A DNA stretch of 64,000 bases from Trifolium pratense (GCF_020283565.1 NC_060059.1:37502338-37566337), one strand, 5' to 3'. Counted from the stretch's first letter, positions 34,368 through 47,807 are shown. Numbers and translations are program-made. Notes: generated by a model not told the origin, from the letters alone.

Positions 34368-35325
34368 GGGTCCGTGTGATGCACATGATAAGAGACAAGA
34401 TAGGATAACTATATCATATCCTGTCTCAATCCAGTGTTTGGTTACATAACATGATATGATAAGTTAATCCTGAAGCTTATCCTATCCTGTCTCTCTAGTT
34501 AAAAATTTTATCCTGAATTTGAGCTGGGTTACCAACAGGATAGGATAAGAGAAAAAATATTACTGATTTATTCTATAAAATATATTTTAAAATAAAAAAT
34601 GAAAATTAATAAAATATAGATAATAAAATAATTTGATAGTAAATTAATAATAAAATAATTAATTTTAATATATATAAAAATGTGATTTTCTCACAAGGGC
34701 AATTTTGTAATTTATATAATCTAAAAAATCGAAATTCTACTAAAATTACAATATTTTAAAGTAAAATAATTATTAAAAAATTCTACTTAATTTAAATTTT
34801 ATAACAAATTAAATATAATTATTTTGCAATGGTAATTTTATTATTTACGTATGAGATATATCATATATTTATTTAGTTTATCTAACATGTATATATCATT
34901 GAGTTTTTTTTTTTTTAAAAAAGTAATATATCATTGAGTTATTTATTTGATCATGATTCATATAAAAAATTAAACTTGATTATTTTCTCATGATTTTTAT
35001 TTAAAATTATATAAAGGTATTTGATTAATTAATTATATTTTTTATTTATAAAATTCAAAGTATTACAAAATAATTTTTAAAAAATAACAATTCTTTTACA
35101 AGGGTAATTTTATCATTTAAATATGTTATACATGTTATCATATTATTATGAGGAAGTATGTATTAAAAACATTATATAATAATTATCATGTTTGCTATAC
35201 TGTGTGCACCAAATACAGGATATGATAACTGAGAATAATTGTTATTCTGCTGATATCGTATCCTATCCTTATCTTGTTTTATATCCTATCATGTTACTAT
35301 CATATCCTGCGCATCAAACGAGCCA
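34368..35325. mobile_element. PIF/Harbinger-like non-autonomous element
   Basis: The left end GGGTCCGTGTGATGC and the right end (TGGCTCGTTTGATGC on the minus strand) are imperfect inverted repeats. Both are followed inwards by arrays of ataggata/tatcctat motifs. TAA is found on both sides (34365-34367, 35326-35328), matching the 3-bp TWA duplication of this superfamily. No transposase. Confidence 0.65.
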
Positions 35326-35643
35326 TAAAATCGTTAATGAATAAGGAAAAAATGGAATTTATATCCTCTCCAAAAAAAATTCTCACTTTGGTCTTATTAC
35401 AGTAATCTTAGCAAATTGAGGATCCGAATCAAAAAAGTGTAGTCTAATAAAAAATTTAACTAAACATGCTTACACTCAAGAAGATAAGGCAAAAAAAAAA
35501 GAAGATAAGGCAAAAAGTGTTTCTGTGTATACGTGGCATCAAAAAAACCCAATAACTCGATTCTCATCCGACGTGGCATCGTGTAAACTATTAGTCAGAA
35601 AAAGAGTTTATTCATTGTTTGGGTTCGGGTTTAGAACAGCGCC

Positions 35644-38600
35644 ATGGCTACAGCTTCTGCTTCTGCGTTTCGCTTATCACCTTGTTCATTAAAATTCAGA
35701 ATCCATAATAATCACCCTTCAACCCCCAAATCATTCAACCTCCGTTTCCATCCCCGTCACAACAGCTTATGCGTTTCTACTTCCGTATCCATATCTAACA
35801 CGGATGTCCAAACAGCCCCTAATGATCTCGTAGCTTCTCTTCTTTCAAAGGTACACACTCTATTACTGTATGATGCATGTATATTTTATTTTTCTTTCTT
35901 ATTTATTTATTTTTTGAGTTAATACTCAAAATAATGTTTTTTTATACTATGGTAATTATTTATTGAATAAAATGTTTAAATAAACTATATATACAGTGTT
36001 TATCTAAATTGTAATGCTGTAACCATGTGATGTTTAATCTGACTTTTTAAGGGGGCTAATGTCAACCATTGATAATAATCAACTTGCATTGCATGTTATA
36101 TGTATGACAATTATTTAGTTGTTAATTTGTCCAAAAAAATAAATTATTTAGCTGTTAATAATGTCTTAAAATATAAGAAAATTTATATGCTAAAAGTCTT
36201 TGATGATGTGTTGTCTCATAAGTACACAGTTCATAAATAATTTAAATGAATCATCAAAGAAGGCGGCGCGAAATTTTTATTTTTTTGGGTCTGTAGATGA
36301 AATGACAAACACTTTTAAGGGTGTGTTTGGTAAGTCCAATAAGCTAGCTTATAGCTTATTGGATTAACTTATAAGCTTGTTTGATAAAAATGGACGTGTT
36401 TGGTAACAAGCTTATCTAATTAGCTTATAGCGTTTTTTGAGATGCTATTTCAAGTAGCGTGTTTGGTCCCGAGTTCGAATCCAGGTGAAGGTGTTCAATC
36501 TAAAATTATCAGCATTGTCAATTGAGTTAGGTCTTATGAATAATGTGAGAAACTATTTAATTGATAAAAAATACTTCATTTTTTGAAAGAAACAAACTTA
36601 TGTCATTTCATTAGTAATCGATTGTTCAATACAAGCCGACATAACAAAAAAAAAACATCAAAATCATGATAACTAGTCATTGTTTCGTAGATGTAGCCAC
36701 TCTAGCTAACAGGTGAACCACTAGAGTAGCTTGTCTCTTCTTAGAGAAATGAATATAATCGCGAATAATTAAAGCCGTCTACTACCAATTTGGAGTCGAG
36801 CTAGAGTATAACGTATTCCAATCGAAAATGGCCCATCCATTTCATGGCTTGAAGCAGAACGATTGCTTCGTCCTCTTTAACTGACAGAATGGTGCTGAAA
36901 TGCATTGTTCTTGGCTTTATAAACCTGTCATAATCTCCTCTTAAACACATACCGATTCCAACCATGTTTTGACCAAAAGATGCGTCGCATTTTAATTTCC
37001 CAGCTTGCTTCGCCCATCTGACCCGGTACTGCACTCCAGGTCTGTTATTGCAGATTGTAGAACCCGAATTAGCCAGCTGCCACTGTTGCAGAAACGTCAC
37101 AGCCCTCATACAAATAGTCGTTACATTTGATATTTCATTAACATTTTACTGGACTTTTTAATATTTATTTCCATATTGAAAATTGAATTTTAACTTTTAA
37201 TCAGGTGGTGCAAACAGATGGAGGAGTTTTACTACAAAAGGAAGAACATAAAGAAGTGGCCGAAGTGGTTCAGGAATTGCAGAAGTATTGTGTGAAAGAG
37301 CCTGTGAAATGCCCTTTAATATTTGGAGGTGAATCCACTTCATGCAATTAAATCTTACCAATTTATTTGCTGAATCTTCTAAACCATATCAAATAAATCT
37401 TAGGGTGCTTTTTATTTGTAACCTGTGTTTCATTTTCAATTTCTATTAATATTACACAATGTTGCTTTTCTTTTTGTATCTTTCAAGATTTGCCGATGAA
37501 TAGGTGATAACAACAAAGTGCAATATAGTAAAAACAATGTGCTTTTATTATAATGGCATGCCTTATATTTATCTATAGTGTAGTGCATTAGATATTAGTA
37601 GTATTTGGGTAAACGGCTTAGTATGCGCCTATTCGAAGCATTTAAACATATGTTGTTTACAATTAAAAATGAAATCAGGGAAACTCCGCACATGCGCTGT
37701 ATCAGCTGTTTTTATAAAGAAAAATGCTAGATGCCACAAGCATTGTTATCCCGAAACGCATGAATGCCACTACAAAAATTGTTGGTTTCTGCATTTGTGA
37801 TATTCATGAGTAATAAGTTCGTGATAAATAGCAACGTTGTTTCATAAATTATTTTGGAGAGCTTATAAAAATAACAATATATCATGAACTATATGCATAA
37901 ATTCTTCCAGTAACTTGCACAAACGGTTATATTTATATCATAAGAAAAAAAAACAAAATAAGATTTTCCGAATGCCCCCTCATATATTCCAAAAAATCCA
38001 CTTTCAACTTCTGCCATTCTTTATATACTTTATTTTCACAATATCAAAATCAGTGATATGAGAATCATCTAGTTCTTGCTTTTATTTATATCTTGTTCAT
38101 TATATCGACAAATATTCTTTCCAGAGTGGGATGTAGTGTACTGTTCGCGGCCAACATCACCTGGAGGTGGGTATAGGAGTGCATTGGGCAGAGTTTTCTT
38201 CAAAACAAAGCAAATGGTTCAGGTTGTTGAAGCTCCTGATATTGTGAGAAACAAAATCGAGTTTACTGCTTTAGGCTTTTTGGATGGAGAGGTTTCTCTA
38301 AAAGGTATGTACGTCATTTAATCATTTAGAGATATAGTTAGTTAGTACTTCGTAGTAGTTAGTAATGGTTTATTAATAGTATATAATGAAAATATTATGT
38401 TCACATCAAAGGGGTTAAGTCACTTATACCAAGATTAAGTTAGTTACTAACTAATAACAAACTATATCTCTAATATGAATATGACGCGCCTCATTTTTGT
38501 CTCTGAAGTTGTAGGGTGTTATCAGGTTAATCCCTAAAACTAATATGATGCCAAACAACATCGTTTAATTGTAAATTAAATGTCATCTAAGGTTACATGT

Positions 38601-38843
38601 TACCCTTTGGATAGCAAGTTTCTGTGCTTATTTGATGAATGCAAGTGTGAAACAGGAAAACTGAAGGCTCTGGATACTGAATGGATTCAAGTTGTATTTG
38701 AAGCACCTGAGTTGAAGTTAGGATCATGGAAAGCACAGTATGGAGGTCAGAGTGAAGTTAAACTCAGAATCACTTATGTAGATGAAAAAATCAGGTTAGG
38801 ATTGGGATCAAGAGGTTCCCTGTTTGTTTTTAAAAGAATATGA
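35644..38843 (+). CDS. PAP8: Plastid-lipid-associated protein / fibrillin, PAP8 type, 4 exons
   Basis: Exons 35644-35850, 37205-37328, 38125-38304, 38656-38843 (GT/AG) sum to 699 bases, 232 residues. Residues 1 to about 50 are Ser/Ala/basic-rich, a chloroplast transit peptide. The PAP/fibrillin domain runs from NDLVASLLSK to the end. Blocks include YCVKEPVKCPLIFG, EWDVVYCSRPTSPGGGYRSA, DIVRNKIEFTALGFLDG, and the C-terminal VKLRITYVDEKIRLGLGSRG with the lipocalin-like end LFVFKRI. Fibrillins bind plastid lipids in plastoglobules and thylakoids. The closest recalled relative is Arabidopsis PAP8 (At5g19940); orthology is from memory. Intron 1 (1.35 kb) has picked up a MITE fragment, a SINE relic and an antisense RNase H fragment. 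Confidence 0.92.
36315..36465. mobile_element. MITE fragment in PAP8 intron 1
   Basis: gggtgtgtttggtaagtcc followed by repeated aagcttataagc/agcttattgg motifs resembles the ends of common hAT/PIF-type MITEs (compare 56610-56965). No matching right end is clear. Confidence 0.4.
36466..36562 (-). mobile_element. Decayed SINE in PAP8 intron 1
   Basis: On the minus strand CCTAACTCAATTGACAATGC followed by attttagattgaacacc and GGATTCGAACTCGGG is a worn version of the SINE at 29945-30062. Confidence 0.5.
36590..37109 (-). pseudogene. RNase H-like domain remnant (non-LTR retrotransposon type)
   Basis: Minus strand: KLKCDASFGQNMVGIGMCLR, then SVKEDEAIVLLQAMKWM matches the plant RVT_3/RNase H-like pattern (KCNxDASF, GxGxxxR, ExEAxALLxAxxW). 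An in-frame stop precedes LDSKLVVDGF, and a frame change is needed for ATLVVHLLARVATS. It lies antisense inside PAP8 intron 1 and is a dead remnant. Confidence 0.7.
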
Positions 38844-39550
38844 AATTGAATTCAAATTCCCTTTAGGAAAATTCTGGCAAGTGTGTAACTTGGCACAAGT
38901 TCATGTATAATATGATTATCATGTGTATATTTGTTAGAACTTAGAAAAAACTTTCCATGACTATGGCTGCAGAGTTTGCCTCAAAATGCACTAAGGTGGT
39001 TAATGGATTTTATTTGAAGTTCATGTATGATAATATTATTATTCGTTTATGAACTGCGCTAAGTGGTCTAATGAATTTTATTTGAAGTTGAATCAATCGT
39101 GAGTACTTGCGTTCGATCTCTATCTGAAACAATTATTTGTCAAATTTTACTTAACACGTGACTGGGTTTCATTCATTCATCATTCATGTACTAAAAATTC
39201 TAGTTAAACACTCTTAACAAGTACACATCACAAATATTCTAATTGAGTGGATCACACCTTGTCATTCAACTTTGAAAGTACAATTGATTATTTCTCATAA
39301 GTTAGTTTGTCTTCCAAAGTTCCAATGAATGTTAAAGGAGAGTTTATCTAATGACCTGGAGCAAGCAATACCTGCATATTCGAACCATATATACCAGACT
39401 ATAAATGCATATATCCCAAAATAATAGTGTTCTACATGTTTAAGCCTCTCCAAATTGCTTCAACAGTGAACAATGAATTGGAACATCCATACACTGTCAC
39501 ATTTAGAAATAATTAGAAAATTGTCTAAGCAAAACACAGAGTAAAATTAA
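38844..39550. other. 3' flank of PAP8 and intergenic sequence
   Basis: Includes the probable 3' UTR. A near-repeat (ttaatggattttatttgaagttcatg / ctaatgaattttatttgaag) sits at about 38998-39088. No gene. Confidence 0.45.
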
Positions 39551-40510
39551 AATTTGTCTAGTTGATCCCTTCTCCATAATCCTTTTGACTCGGAGGAACA
39601 TCTTGCATCTTCTGGTAACTCTTAAGTAGGAAATTTCAACGCTTTACTAATCTACAATTTTTTTTTTATAAGGTGGTGTCTCATCTATCAACTGAAATTT
39701 TTTCATATACAAGAGTCAATGATCGATAAGGATCAAAGACTGTTACCATTTAAACGGTTTTAACTAAAAGTTAATATTTCTGTCACTAAATCATATAAAT
39801 ATTTCTCTATGCATGAGTCATATTAATGGATTTTCATTTATTTTTGTTTTTCACCACCAGCTGGTCCGGGGGTCAGTTCTGACATCAAGTGGTTCCAGCC
39901 CCTCCCGATCACAGTTGTGGGGATCAAATTGAACTATGGTCCTCCTTACCAAGTTCTGCGCCAATCACCACTGAACCAACTAACGATTTTTATATTTTTT
40001 TTTTGTTTACAATGTTGGATCAAAACTATGACCTCATGCATGCTACCCAAATCCCTTCTCACTAAACAAAACCCAGTGGTTTACCACTTACGATTTTCAT
40101 AATTTAGCTTGATGGATTTCCTGCTCTAATAGTATATGCAATAACTAACCATAATTGTCCAACCTCAAAGGCCGAAATCATTTTTAGTTTTTTTTACTAT
40201 ATAATTGAAACCGTCCGATATCAAAAAAATGATCGAGATCTTCTATTGCTTTAATAATTGCGTCAAATGGATATTGCATCCAATCCTAGTCCCCAAATAG
40301 TCGCTCTAAAACATGAGCTCGTTTGGATCGACTTATTTTTAAAAACTTATGAATTAACGTAAAAGTTTATTTTTTTTTGCATAAAGCTAAAAAAACAAAT
40401 TAAATCCAAACAAACATACATTCGGAACGAGTTTATGGCGAATAGTTTATAAAATAATTTTGTAGTAGCGGACAAAGGTGACCGATTAAATTTGTAGCGT
40501 TCGTTTAATG
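39551..40510 (+). repeat. Local direct duplication, copy 1 (empty hAT site)
   Basis: 960 bp nearly identical to 40654-42238 once the hAT element and its duplicated 8 bp are removed (957 bp). Two minus-strand SINE-like units lie inside: about 39838-39985 and 40000-40110. At about 40020-40040 the sequence runs caaaactatgacctcatgc without interruption, which is the unoccupied site of hAT element C. Confidence 0.92.
39838..39988 (-). mobile_element. tRNA-derived SINE inside duplication copy 1
   Basis: Minus strand: TTAGTTGGTTCAGTGGTGATTG (box A region), then TAGTTCAATTTGATCC (box B-like), then a body with aaccacttgatgtcagaact and a gtgaaaaacaaaaat tail. A truncated relative in the other orientation is at 50543-50672. 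The second copy is at about 40925-41092. Confidence 0.68.
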
Positions 40511-40653
40511 TATGGGTGTGCAAAAAATTTGGTTATCCTTAACCAAATTACTAACCAATCCATATCCAATTTTAATTTGCAAAATCCATTTAAAAAAAAA
40601 ACCACACCACTCCAATAAAAAAACACCAATTATAAACTATAACCACATTTTGT

Positions 40654-42238
40654 AATTTGTCTAGTTGATCCCTTCTCCATAATCCTTTTGACTCGGAGGA
40701 ACATCTTGCATCTTCTGGTAACTCTTAAGTAGGAAATTTCAACGCTTTACTAATCTACAATTTTTTTTTATAAGGTGGTGTTTCATCTATCAACTCAAAT
40801 TTTTTCATATACAAGAGTCAATGATCGATAAGGATCAAAGACTGTTACCATTTAAACGGTTTTAACTAAAAGTTAATATTTCTGTCACTAAATCATATAA
40901 ATATATCTCTATGCATGAGTCATATTAATGGATTTTCATTTATTTTTGTTTTTCACCACCAGCTGGTCCGGGGGTCAGTTCTGACATCAAGTGGTTCCAG
41001 CCCCTCCCGATCACAGTTGTGGGGATCGAATTGAACTATGGTCCTCCTTACCAAGTTCTGCGCCAATCACCACTGAACCAACTAACGATTTTTATATTTT
41101 TTTTTTGTTTACAATGTTGGATCAAAACTATGACTAGGGATGGCAATTTGACCCATACCCAGTGGACACCTGCAAAAATTACCCATAACGGGTAGGGTAA
41201 AAACCCGCATATTGGGTACGGGCACGAGTATGGGTAATTACCCGCAAAAATGAACGGGTATGGGTGCGGGTACGGGTACCTTAGTACCCACCCCGCCCCA
41301 TACCCACATAATGTATATATATTTATTTTATAATAAGATATGTATATCAATTTAAAAAAAATACAACAACTATTAAACTATTACACATTTTTAATAAAAA
41401 TGTTTATTTATAATATAATACAAACACAATGTGAATATGGTAACAAATAAATGAACTTTAACATGAGATTGATAAAGTTTTTGTTTATAATTTTTATGAG
41501 TCGACATTAAAATCTTTTAAAAAAAATAATTATATTAAAATGATATGATATTTTATAATCAATCGATTTATTTTTAGCAAAAATACGGGTAACGGGTATG
41601 GGTATGGGTACTTAGGTACCCATAGGGTATGGGGACGGGTGCAAAGGTTGTTACCCACACGGGTATGGGGATGGGTACGTGTATTTTTTCAAACTGCGGG
41701 TATGGGGATGGGTACTATAGTACCCTACCCATACCCTACCCATTGCCATCCCTAACTATGACCTCATGCATGCTACCCAAATCCCTTCTCACGAAACAAA
41801 ACCCAGTGGTTTACCACTTACGATTTTCATAATTTTGCTTGATGGATTTCCTGCTCTAATAGTATATGCAATAACTAACCATAATTGTCCAACCTCAAAG
41901 GCCGAAATCATTTTTAGTTTTTTTACTATATAATTGAAACCGTCCGATATCAAAAAAATGATCGAGATCTTCTATTGCTTTAATAATTGCGTCAAATGGA
42001 TATTGCATCCAATCCTAGTCCCCAAATAGTCGCTCTAAAGCATGAGCTCGTTTGGATCGACTTATTTTCAAAAACTTATAAATTAACGTAAAAATTTATT
42101 TTTTTTGCATAAAGCTAAAAAAACAAATTAAATCCAAACAAACATACATTCGTAACGAGTTTATGGCGAATAGTTTATAAACTAATTTTGTAGTAGCGGA
42201 CAAAGGTGACCGATTAAATTTGTAGCGTTCGTTTAATG
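40654..42238 (+). repeat. Local direct duplication, copy 2 (with hAT element C inserted)
   Basis: Second copy of the 960-bp unit, 143 bases downstream of copy 1, in the same orientation, ending at the same base word (cgtttaatg). Substitutions are few. It ends about 200 bases upstream of the RlmH-like start codon. Confidence 0.92.
41135..41754. mobile_element. Non-autonomous hAT element C
   Basis: Termini TAGGGATGGCAA / TTGCCATCCCTA with exact 8-bp duplication actatgac (41127-41134, 41755-41762). The arms are inverted arrays of gggtatgggta-type units, the centre is AT-rich, and no transposase is present. It splits a SINE-like unit, and copy 1 of the duplication preserves the pre-insertion sequence. 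Confidence 0.95.
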
Positions 42239-42438
42239 AAACTGGGTATTGAAAATAAACTAGATAAAGTTCTTGAATTAGCTTATCAAGGTATAAACTA
42301 CTTGAATTTTTGTCGTACGAACTTATTGGTTTTGACAAAAAGAGCCATAGCTTATTTTGATAATCGTCATCTGTATTGTCGACTGTCACTACTAACTTGG
42401 AAGTTGGAAGCAGCTTTATCACTAATTTTGTGTTCGAA

Positions 42439-45400
42439 ATGGGAACTGCCGCATTCCAGCTTTGTGCAGGTTTAAATTTAAGCGCTTCCAATCATCTTCA
42501 TGTTCAAGGTAGTTTTGTTTCTTTCATTTATCCTATCTTCACATTTTTCAAATTCCTCACTAAAATCTTCTTCTAATCGTCGTCTCCGATTTCAATTTCA
42601 GGGAGTACCAATTCCAAGTTCGCACCTCAATCAGTGGTAAATAACTATTCAATTATCCATATTGCGGATTAGATGCTGATTTTTGTTTTAAAACCCTACC
42701 TCTATGCAATAACTCTCTGCTATTTACTTTTATCTAGTAGTTCAACTAAACAACTAGTAATATGTTAATTGTTATGTTAGTTTTTCTCTCCTTGTCAGGA
42801 CCTGAATACAACTATAATAAAGAATAAACCATCAATTTGGTCTCGTCAGCTATCAATCTGTCTCCAAATTGATAGCCGAGGGATCAAATGGATGGGTTAT
42901 TAATATTTTAGGAACTATATAATTGTAATAAAATAAAATAAAATAAAAATATATATTTTAGGAACTATATAGTATATTTTTATAGTTTATGGACCGAATT
43001 GGAGAGTCATTGATAGTTCAGGGACCAAATCGAGGGTTTATTCTATAATAAATAGTCTCTAAACTATTTTCGATCAAATGTAATATGTTAATATCTGAAC
43101 TATTACTATTATTTTGTAAGTAACTTAATGAATTGAGAATAATTTAAGAATTGTTTATTATATTTTTATAGTTCAGAGACCAAATATAAGAGCGATAGCG
43201 ATAGTTTAAGGAACAAATGAAATGTTTACTTGATTCCTATAGTTATGCGTTTGTGTGTGTTGTTTTTAATAGTTATAATATTTATTTCATTGTTTGGGTT
43301 TTTGGAGAGAGCACTTCCTATTCGTATATTATCCGTGGGAAAGAAGCGATCACGTGGATTGCAACTCGTGGTTGACGAGTATGTTGAAAAAATCAAATAC
43401 TATTGCAGTGTTGAGGATGTTCTAATTCGATCAAATCCCAGAAATGCACGGTGAATTTACTGTCTCACTTTTGTTTTAGCTGCTTCTTTTTGTTGAGTTT
43501 TTGAATGATGATGGATTTAAAAGATATACACTGTCGTCCAATAAAAAATAATTATTTTGCTACATCACCCCACTTTTGTAAGAATATTTTGAACTTGGTG
43601 GTATGACATGGAAAATGGTAGTCTCTCATTGGTTGACAGTCTGTGTATGTCCATTCAACTCATTGAGGAACATGATTTTCAAATTTGCATCGTGGATTTT
43701 TTCACACATGATTGAACCTTTCATTTAGTTCCCAACATATAGACCTACCCCTGATCTCATGGCACGGATGAATTTTGTCAGGTTTAAATTTCACATGATC
43801 TTGTTATATGAAAATTTGTTGTCTGTCTTTTCTTAGACATTAAATAAGTGAGATTCTATTGAAATTTGTCTATTTTGTCCAAAGAGATATAATGTGTATT
43901 TTGATAAGAATAAAAAATTTACATGACAAGGTGTGATGAAAATTTCACATGAGAAGACCCCTTTATGTCTTGTTCGAGGTGCATAGATGTACATATGTAC
44001 ATGAGGACTTGCTTTCTTTAATTGTCTAATTAAAAAGAGTGTATAATTTTGTTTGCATTGCAGTGACCAAAGGGCTCAGGTTGACGACGAAGACATGGCA
44101 GTGATGAATCTTATAAGGTCTGATGATTGGGTATAGTCTTGTACATGCATGAATTTAGATTACAGTAAAAAATAATTTTGTGCTCCTTATGTGTACTTGT
44201 AGCTTGTAAGTGGGTTCTATTTGGTCTTGGAGATGAGATGGATAGTAAAATTTCAGTGTCCAGAGCAAATACTGCTTGTCGGTTTCTAACAAACATCCAT
44301 TTGTTCTACTGCTTAGCTCTGAAGTTTTTTCTCTCTATTGTTTGTTTTTTTCTTTCTTACCCGACTTTTATCAAGGTGCTTCAGTCTAAAGTCTATACCT
44401 TGCTGGTCCTCAGATTCGTCATGTAATGTAACTGAATATGTGTATATACTTCTTTAACTTAGTATTGTGTGCTGATGACACACAATAAAATCACATTAAG
44501 CCCATGTAGGTGTTGGTCTAAATTTTTGTATTATGTTTTTGTTGCCATTTTCTAACTGTCTTTCTGCACTTATCCATGGTGTTGAAACCTATCCATGGTC
44601 TTTACTGCACCCACTTTTAACACATTCCATACCACACAATCGTTCCATATTTGAAGATCTATGTCTCACGTTTTAATTACAATTAGTATGATGGACATAG
44701 TCTCAATTTGCAAAGATTACTGTATAATTCACTGCTATGGTGTCTACTTTAAGTCGTTGCTTTGGAAGTTGAAATCCATTTTACTTGTCTACTTTAAGTC
44801 GTTGCTCAGAAGTTGAAATCCATTTTACTTGCAATTGAGACTTTTGAAGATAGAGTGTAACACCGTAACCGTTACAAGGCTTACTGACTTTGTCTTATTG
44901 GCAAGACTTGGCATTTTCTTCTTTTTGAACTAAGTTCTGTCTGTCATATACCTGCATTTTAGGTTGTGATGTTGGATGAACACGGAAGAGATCTACGGTC
45001 TGAGCAAATGGCAGAGTTGGTGGCTGATGCAGGAAATACTGTAAGTAGATATTGTAAATGATCTGATCTCTTCCATGGATTATTGTAGCATGGATCAAAT
45101 TGAGTTTTGATCGACCGTGCACCATTATAGTTTGCCACAGTAAATGAAAATATGCACAATAGTTTTAACTTATATTGTTTCAAAATAGTTTTAACTTATT
45201 TAATTACATGTATTGTGAATGTCTTCAAAGGAAGAAGATACACAATTGTTCAGGCTATGTAGAAACTCCAAACCCCTTACAAAGAAACAAACAAAATTAC
45301 ATTACAATTAACCTAAAGAAGTAATATATTAATCATCCAAAGCTATTATTAAATTACTCATAGGAAACCACTAACATGGGAAACCCTAACCCGCATCAAA

Positions 45401-47088
45401 TATCAATCTAGATTGAACTGTATAACATCATACCTGAATGTTCAGCTGTCAATCAAGTTTTCACCTCCTCAAAACCTTGGGTCATTTGGATTGAACTATT
45501 CCGGATATTGCATCTCCAACCTTTGGATCCATCAACAATCTTGAATGCTGTTGTGCTTGCCTTAGGGGGTTCATAAAAATGGTGGAACTGTGCTGTCGAA
45601 AGCTCCATAATTTTTCGCTAGCTTCTTCCCCTTCTGTGAAAAATCTAGCACAACGAGGAAAAAGTGTAAGGGTCTGTTTGGGAGTTTGATGGGAAGGGGA
45701 GGGCTTTGCGGGAAGAGGAGTAGAGAGAAAAAGAGAGAAATCTTCCATGTTTTTTGAGAGAGTGCTTTTGTAGAGAATGATAAATGAATCCTTATTATTA
45801 ATATATTTTAAATTGAGAGCATTATAACAATATCGATTGAGTTCAAAGAATTTATCTAAGTCCTCCAAAGCCCCTGCCCTCATAAACTCCCATACAGACC
45901 CCTAAAAGGATTTTCACTTGGGATAAGTTATGAACACAAGCAGTAGCTCAGATGTTGTAATATTGAGTTTAAAATGTTAGTAACCCTATAAGCATGTCAT
46001 TAACCATATGTAAGACGTTTAATTATCCCACATAGCATTCCGCTAACTCTGTCAGCAGCACCCAACATTTAGCAGTTGGATAAAAGGTTAATGGTCAAAC
46101 CATATTTGTTTCATGAAGAAAACCGGGGATTCAACTTGTGCAAAAATAACTAAAAGGGAACTAAAAACCACTCAAACATTATACTTGAGGGAGTAAAAGT
46201 GCAATTTAGCTTACTTATAATCTCTGCATTATTTTCTGGTTGAATTCATTTTATGTTTCTATATTTCTCTATGGTGTCATGTCAGGTGTGTATATACCCC
46301 AGTTTTGTCTTCTTTTAATTAATTTTTATTGATATATGCTTTCTCATAGGGTGCTTCACGTATATCTTTCTGTATTGGTGGACCCTATGGTCATGGAAGA
46401 AAAATAAGGGAACGTGCTAACTTATCAATCAAGTTATCTTCAATGGTCTTAAATCATCAAATAGCATTACTTGTTCTTGTAGAACAGCTTTACAGGTAAC
46501 AAATCTCCTATGGCATTCTGTTTTTATCTTTAATCTCTTGGCTTAAATTGTACTAGCATCAGGATAATAACATAGTCATATAGTACCTCTTAGGTACTTA
46601 TGGTACTTATTAGGTACTATCTTGATGATGTGTCTATGTGGGACCATTTAAGCACTCAAAAATGGAGTGCTCCGTTGTGGATGCTCTTAACCTCTTAAAA
46701 TGTAGCATCAGGATAATAACATAGTAGTTAGTAATAAGAATAAATATGGGCGTCACCCTCTTTTTGTACCAAGAAAAAGAAGTAATAAGAACAAATTTTT
46801 ATAAAACTGTTACACATTTATTTATTTATTGATTTTCTTAATGTATGAGAGAAAAAATTAAATTAAACAACACTTAAACTTTAAAATATTGCTTCTGTTT
46901 AGATTTATAATAATTTTTTGTGCTGTATATCCTATAACTTTAACAATTTGAGTAATTATCTCCAAGAATTGCTACTTGTTCATGTGCCCGAGACTGGAGT
47001 ATTTTATTTAATTAAATGGCTAACACACTCTTCAATCTTGATTTGTAGGTCATGGACAATTTTAAGGGGACAAAAGTACCATCATTAG
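42439..47088 (+). CDS. RlmH-type SPOUT RNA methyltransferase, 7 exons
   Basis: Exons 42439-42508, 42602-42636, 43308-43450, 44064-44130, 44963-45040, 46350-46495, 47049-47088 (GT/AG) sum to 579 bases, 192 residues. The protein resembles bacterial RlmH/YbeA and Arabidopsis At5g10620. It opens with LPIRILSVGKK, followed by VDEYVEKIKYYC, VVMLDEHGRDLRSEQMAELV, the SAM-binding loop FCIGGPYGHG, and the knot end LSSMVLNHQIALLVLVEQLY then SWTILRGQKYHH. RlmH methylates pseudouridine in helix 69 of large-subunit rRNA; an organellar ribosome target is the natural inference. The first 35 residues (MGTAAFQLCAGLNLS...) are a plausible transit peptide. ATG at 42439 is chosen as the first ATG in the frame. 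Introns contain two small MITEs. Confidence 0.92.
42822..43043. mobile_element. Small MULE-like MITE in RlmH intron 2
   Basis: GAATAAACC(A/C)TCAATTTGGTC and its inverted copy are flanked by an exact 9-bp duplication tataataaa (42813-42821, 43044-43052). 222 bp, no coding content. Confidence 0.78.
45669..45903. mobile_element. MITE (GGGTCTGTTTGGGAG ends) in RlmH intron 5
   Basis: Left GGGTCTGTTTGGGAGTTTGA pairs with the right end CAAACTCCC-type sequence (ATAAACTCCCATACAGACCC), and the pairing continues through aggggagggcttt/aaagcccctgccct. The target duplication is not clear, though a TA-rich PIF-like site is possible. Confidence 0.6.
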
Positions 47089-47657
47089 ATATTCTGTCTT
47101 ATTTTGTTTATCTTTCATATACTCTCTTTATGATCTGTCCAATTTCTTCTAAACCTTTATATCTTGTCTATTTCCTAGATATTTTTTTTAAAATTTTTTT
47201 GAGGGGGACAGATTCAATGTCTCTGTATCACAGTATGTATAATTCAATGGGAGTTACTTTTGCCGTCTTACCATTTTCTCAAACATTGTCCGTTACTTAA
47301 GTAGTGGGTGACATTTTTAGCTAAAATTTCTCATTTTAAAACATCCGCTAGAAAGGAGTGTGCCTAGAAAATCTGGATCTCAATTTTTTTACATCTTCAT
47401 TTATTAGAGTTTTGAAAATTAGGTAAATTAAAACACCTCACATGGTTTCCATCAGGTAATTGCTGCCAGTATTCATTTATGTAACGTCACAGTCAAGTTC
47501 AACGCCATTACAATACCAGCACATACATAACCAACTTATAGAAAGTGTTATTATTTTCTTGGTGGGAACTTATGACATTTTTATCACTTCACTTTTCTAT
47601 TCTATGTTCTTCTCTAAATATTTAACTTAATCGCCAATTATTTAGTCAAAATAGTAA

Positions 47658-47659
<2 letters not shown>

Positions 47660-47709
<50 letters not shown>
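47660..47709. repeat. (TA)n microsatellite
   Basis: About 24 uninterrupted TA units. Confidence 0.95.
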
Positions 47710-47712
<3 letters not shown>

Positions 47713-47807
47713 AAGTAAATAGTAAAGGGAATTGATTACTGAATTTTGTGTATTGAAAAGAAAAAAATTAGTTGAGATGTAAAAATCCACCATGTGTTTG
47801 ATAGATT

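Noticed and set aside
36801..37109. A host RNase H gene antisense to PAP8
   Set aside because: In-frame stop, frame change and lack of a start show it is a retrotransposon remnant.
45482..45883. 133-codon minus-strand frame
   Set aside because: It overlaps a MITE inside an RlmH-like intron and has no domain.
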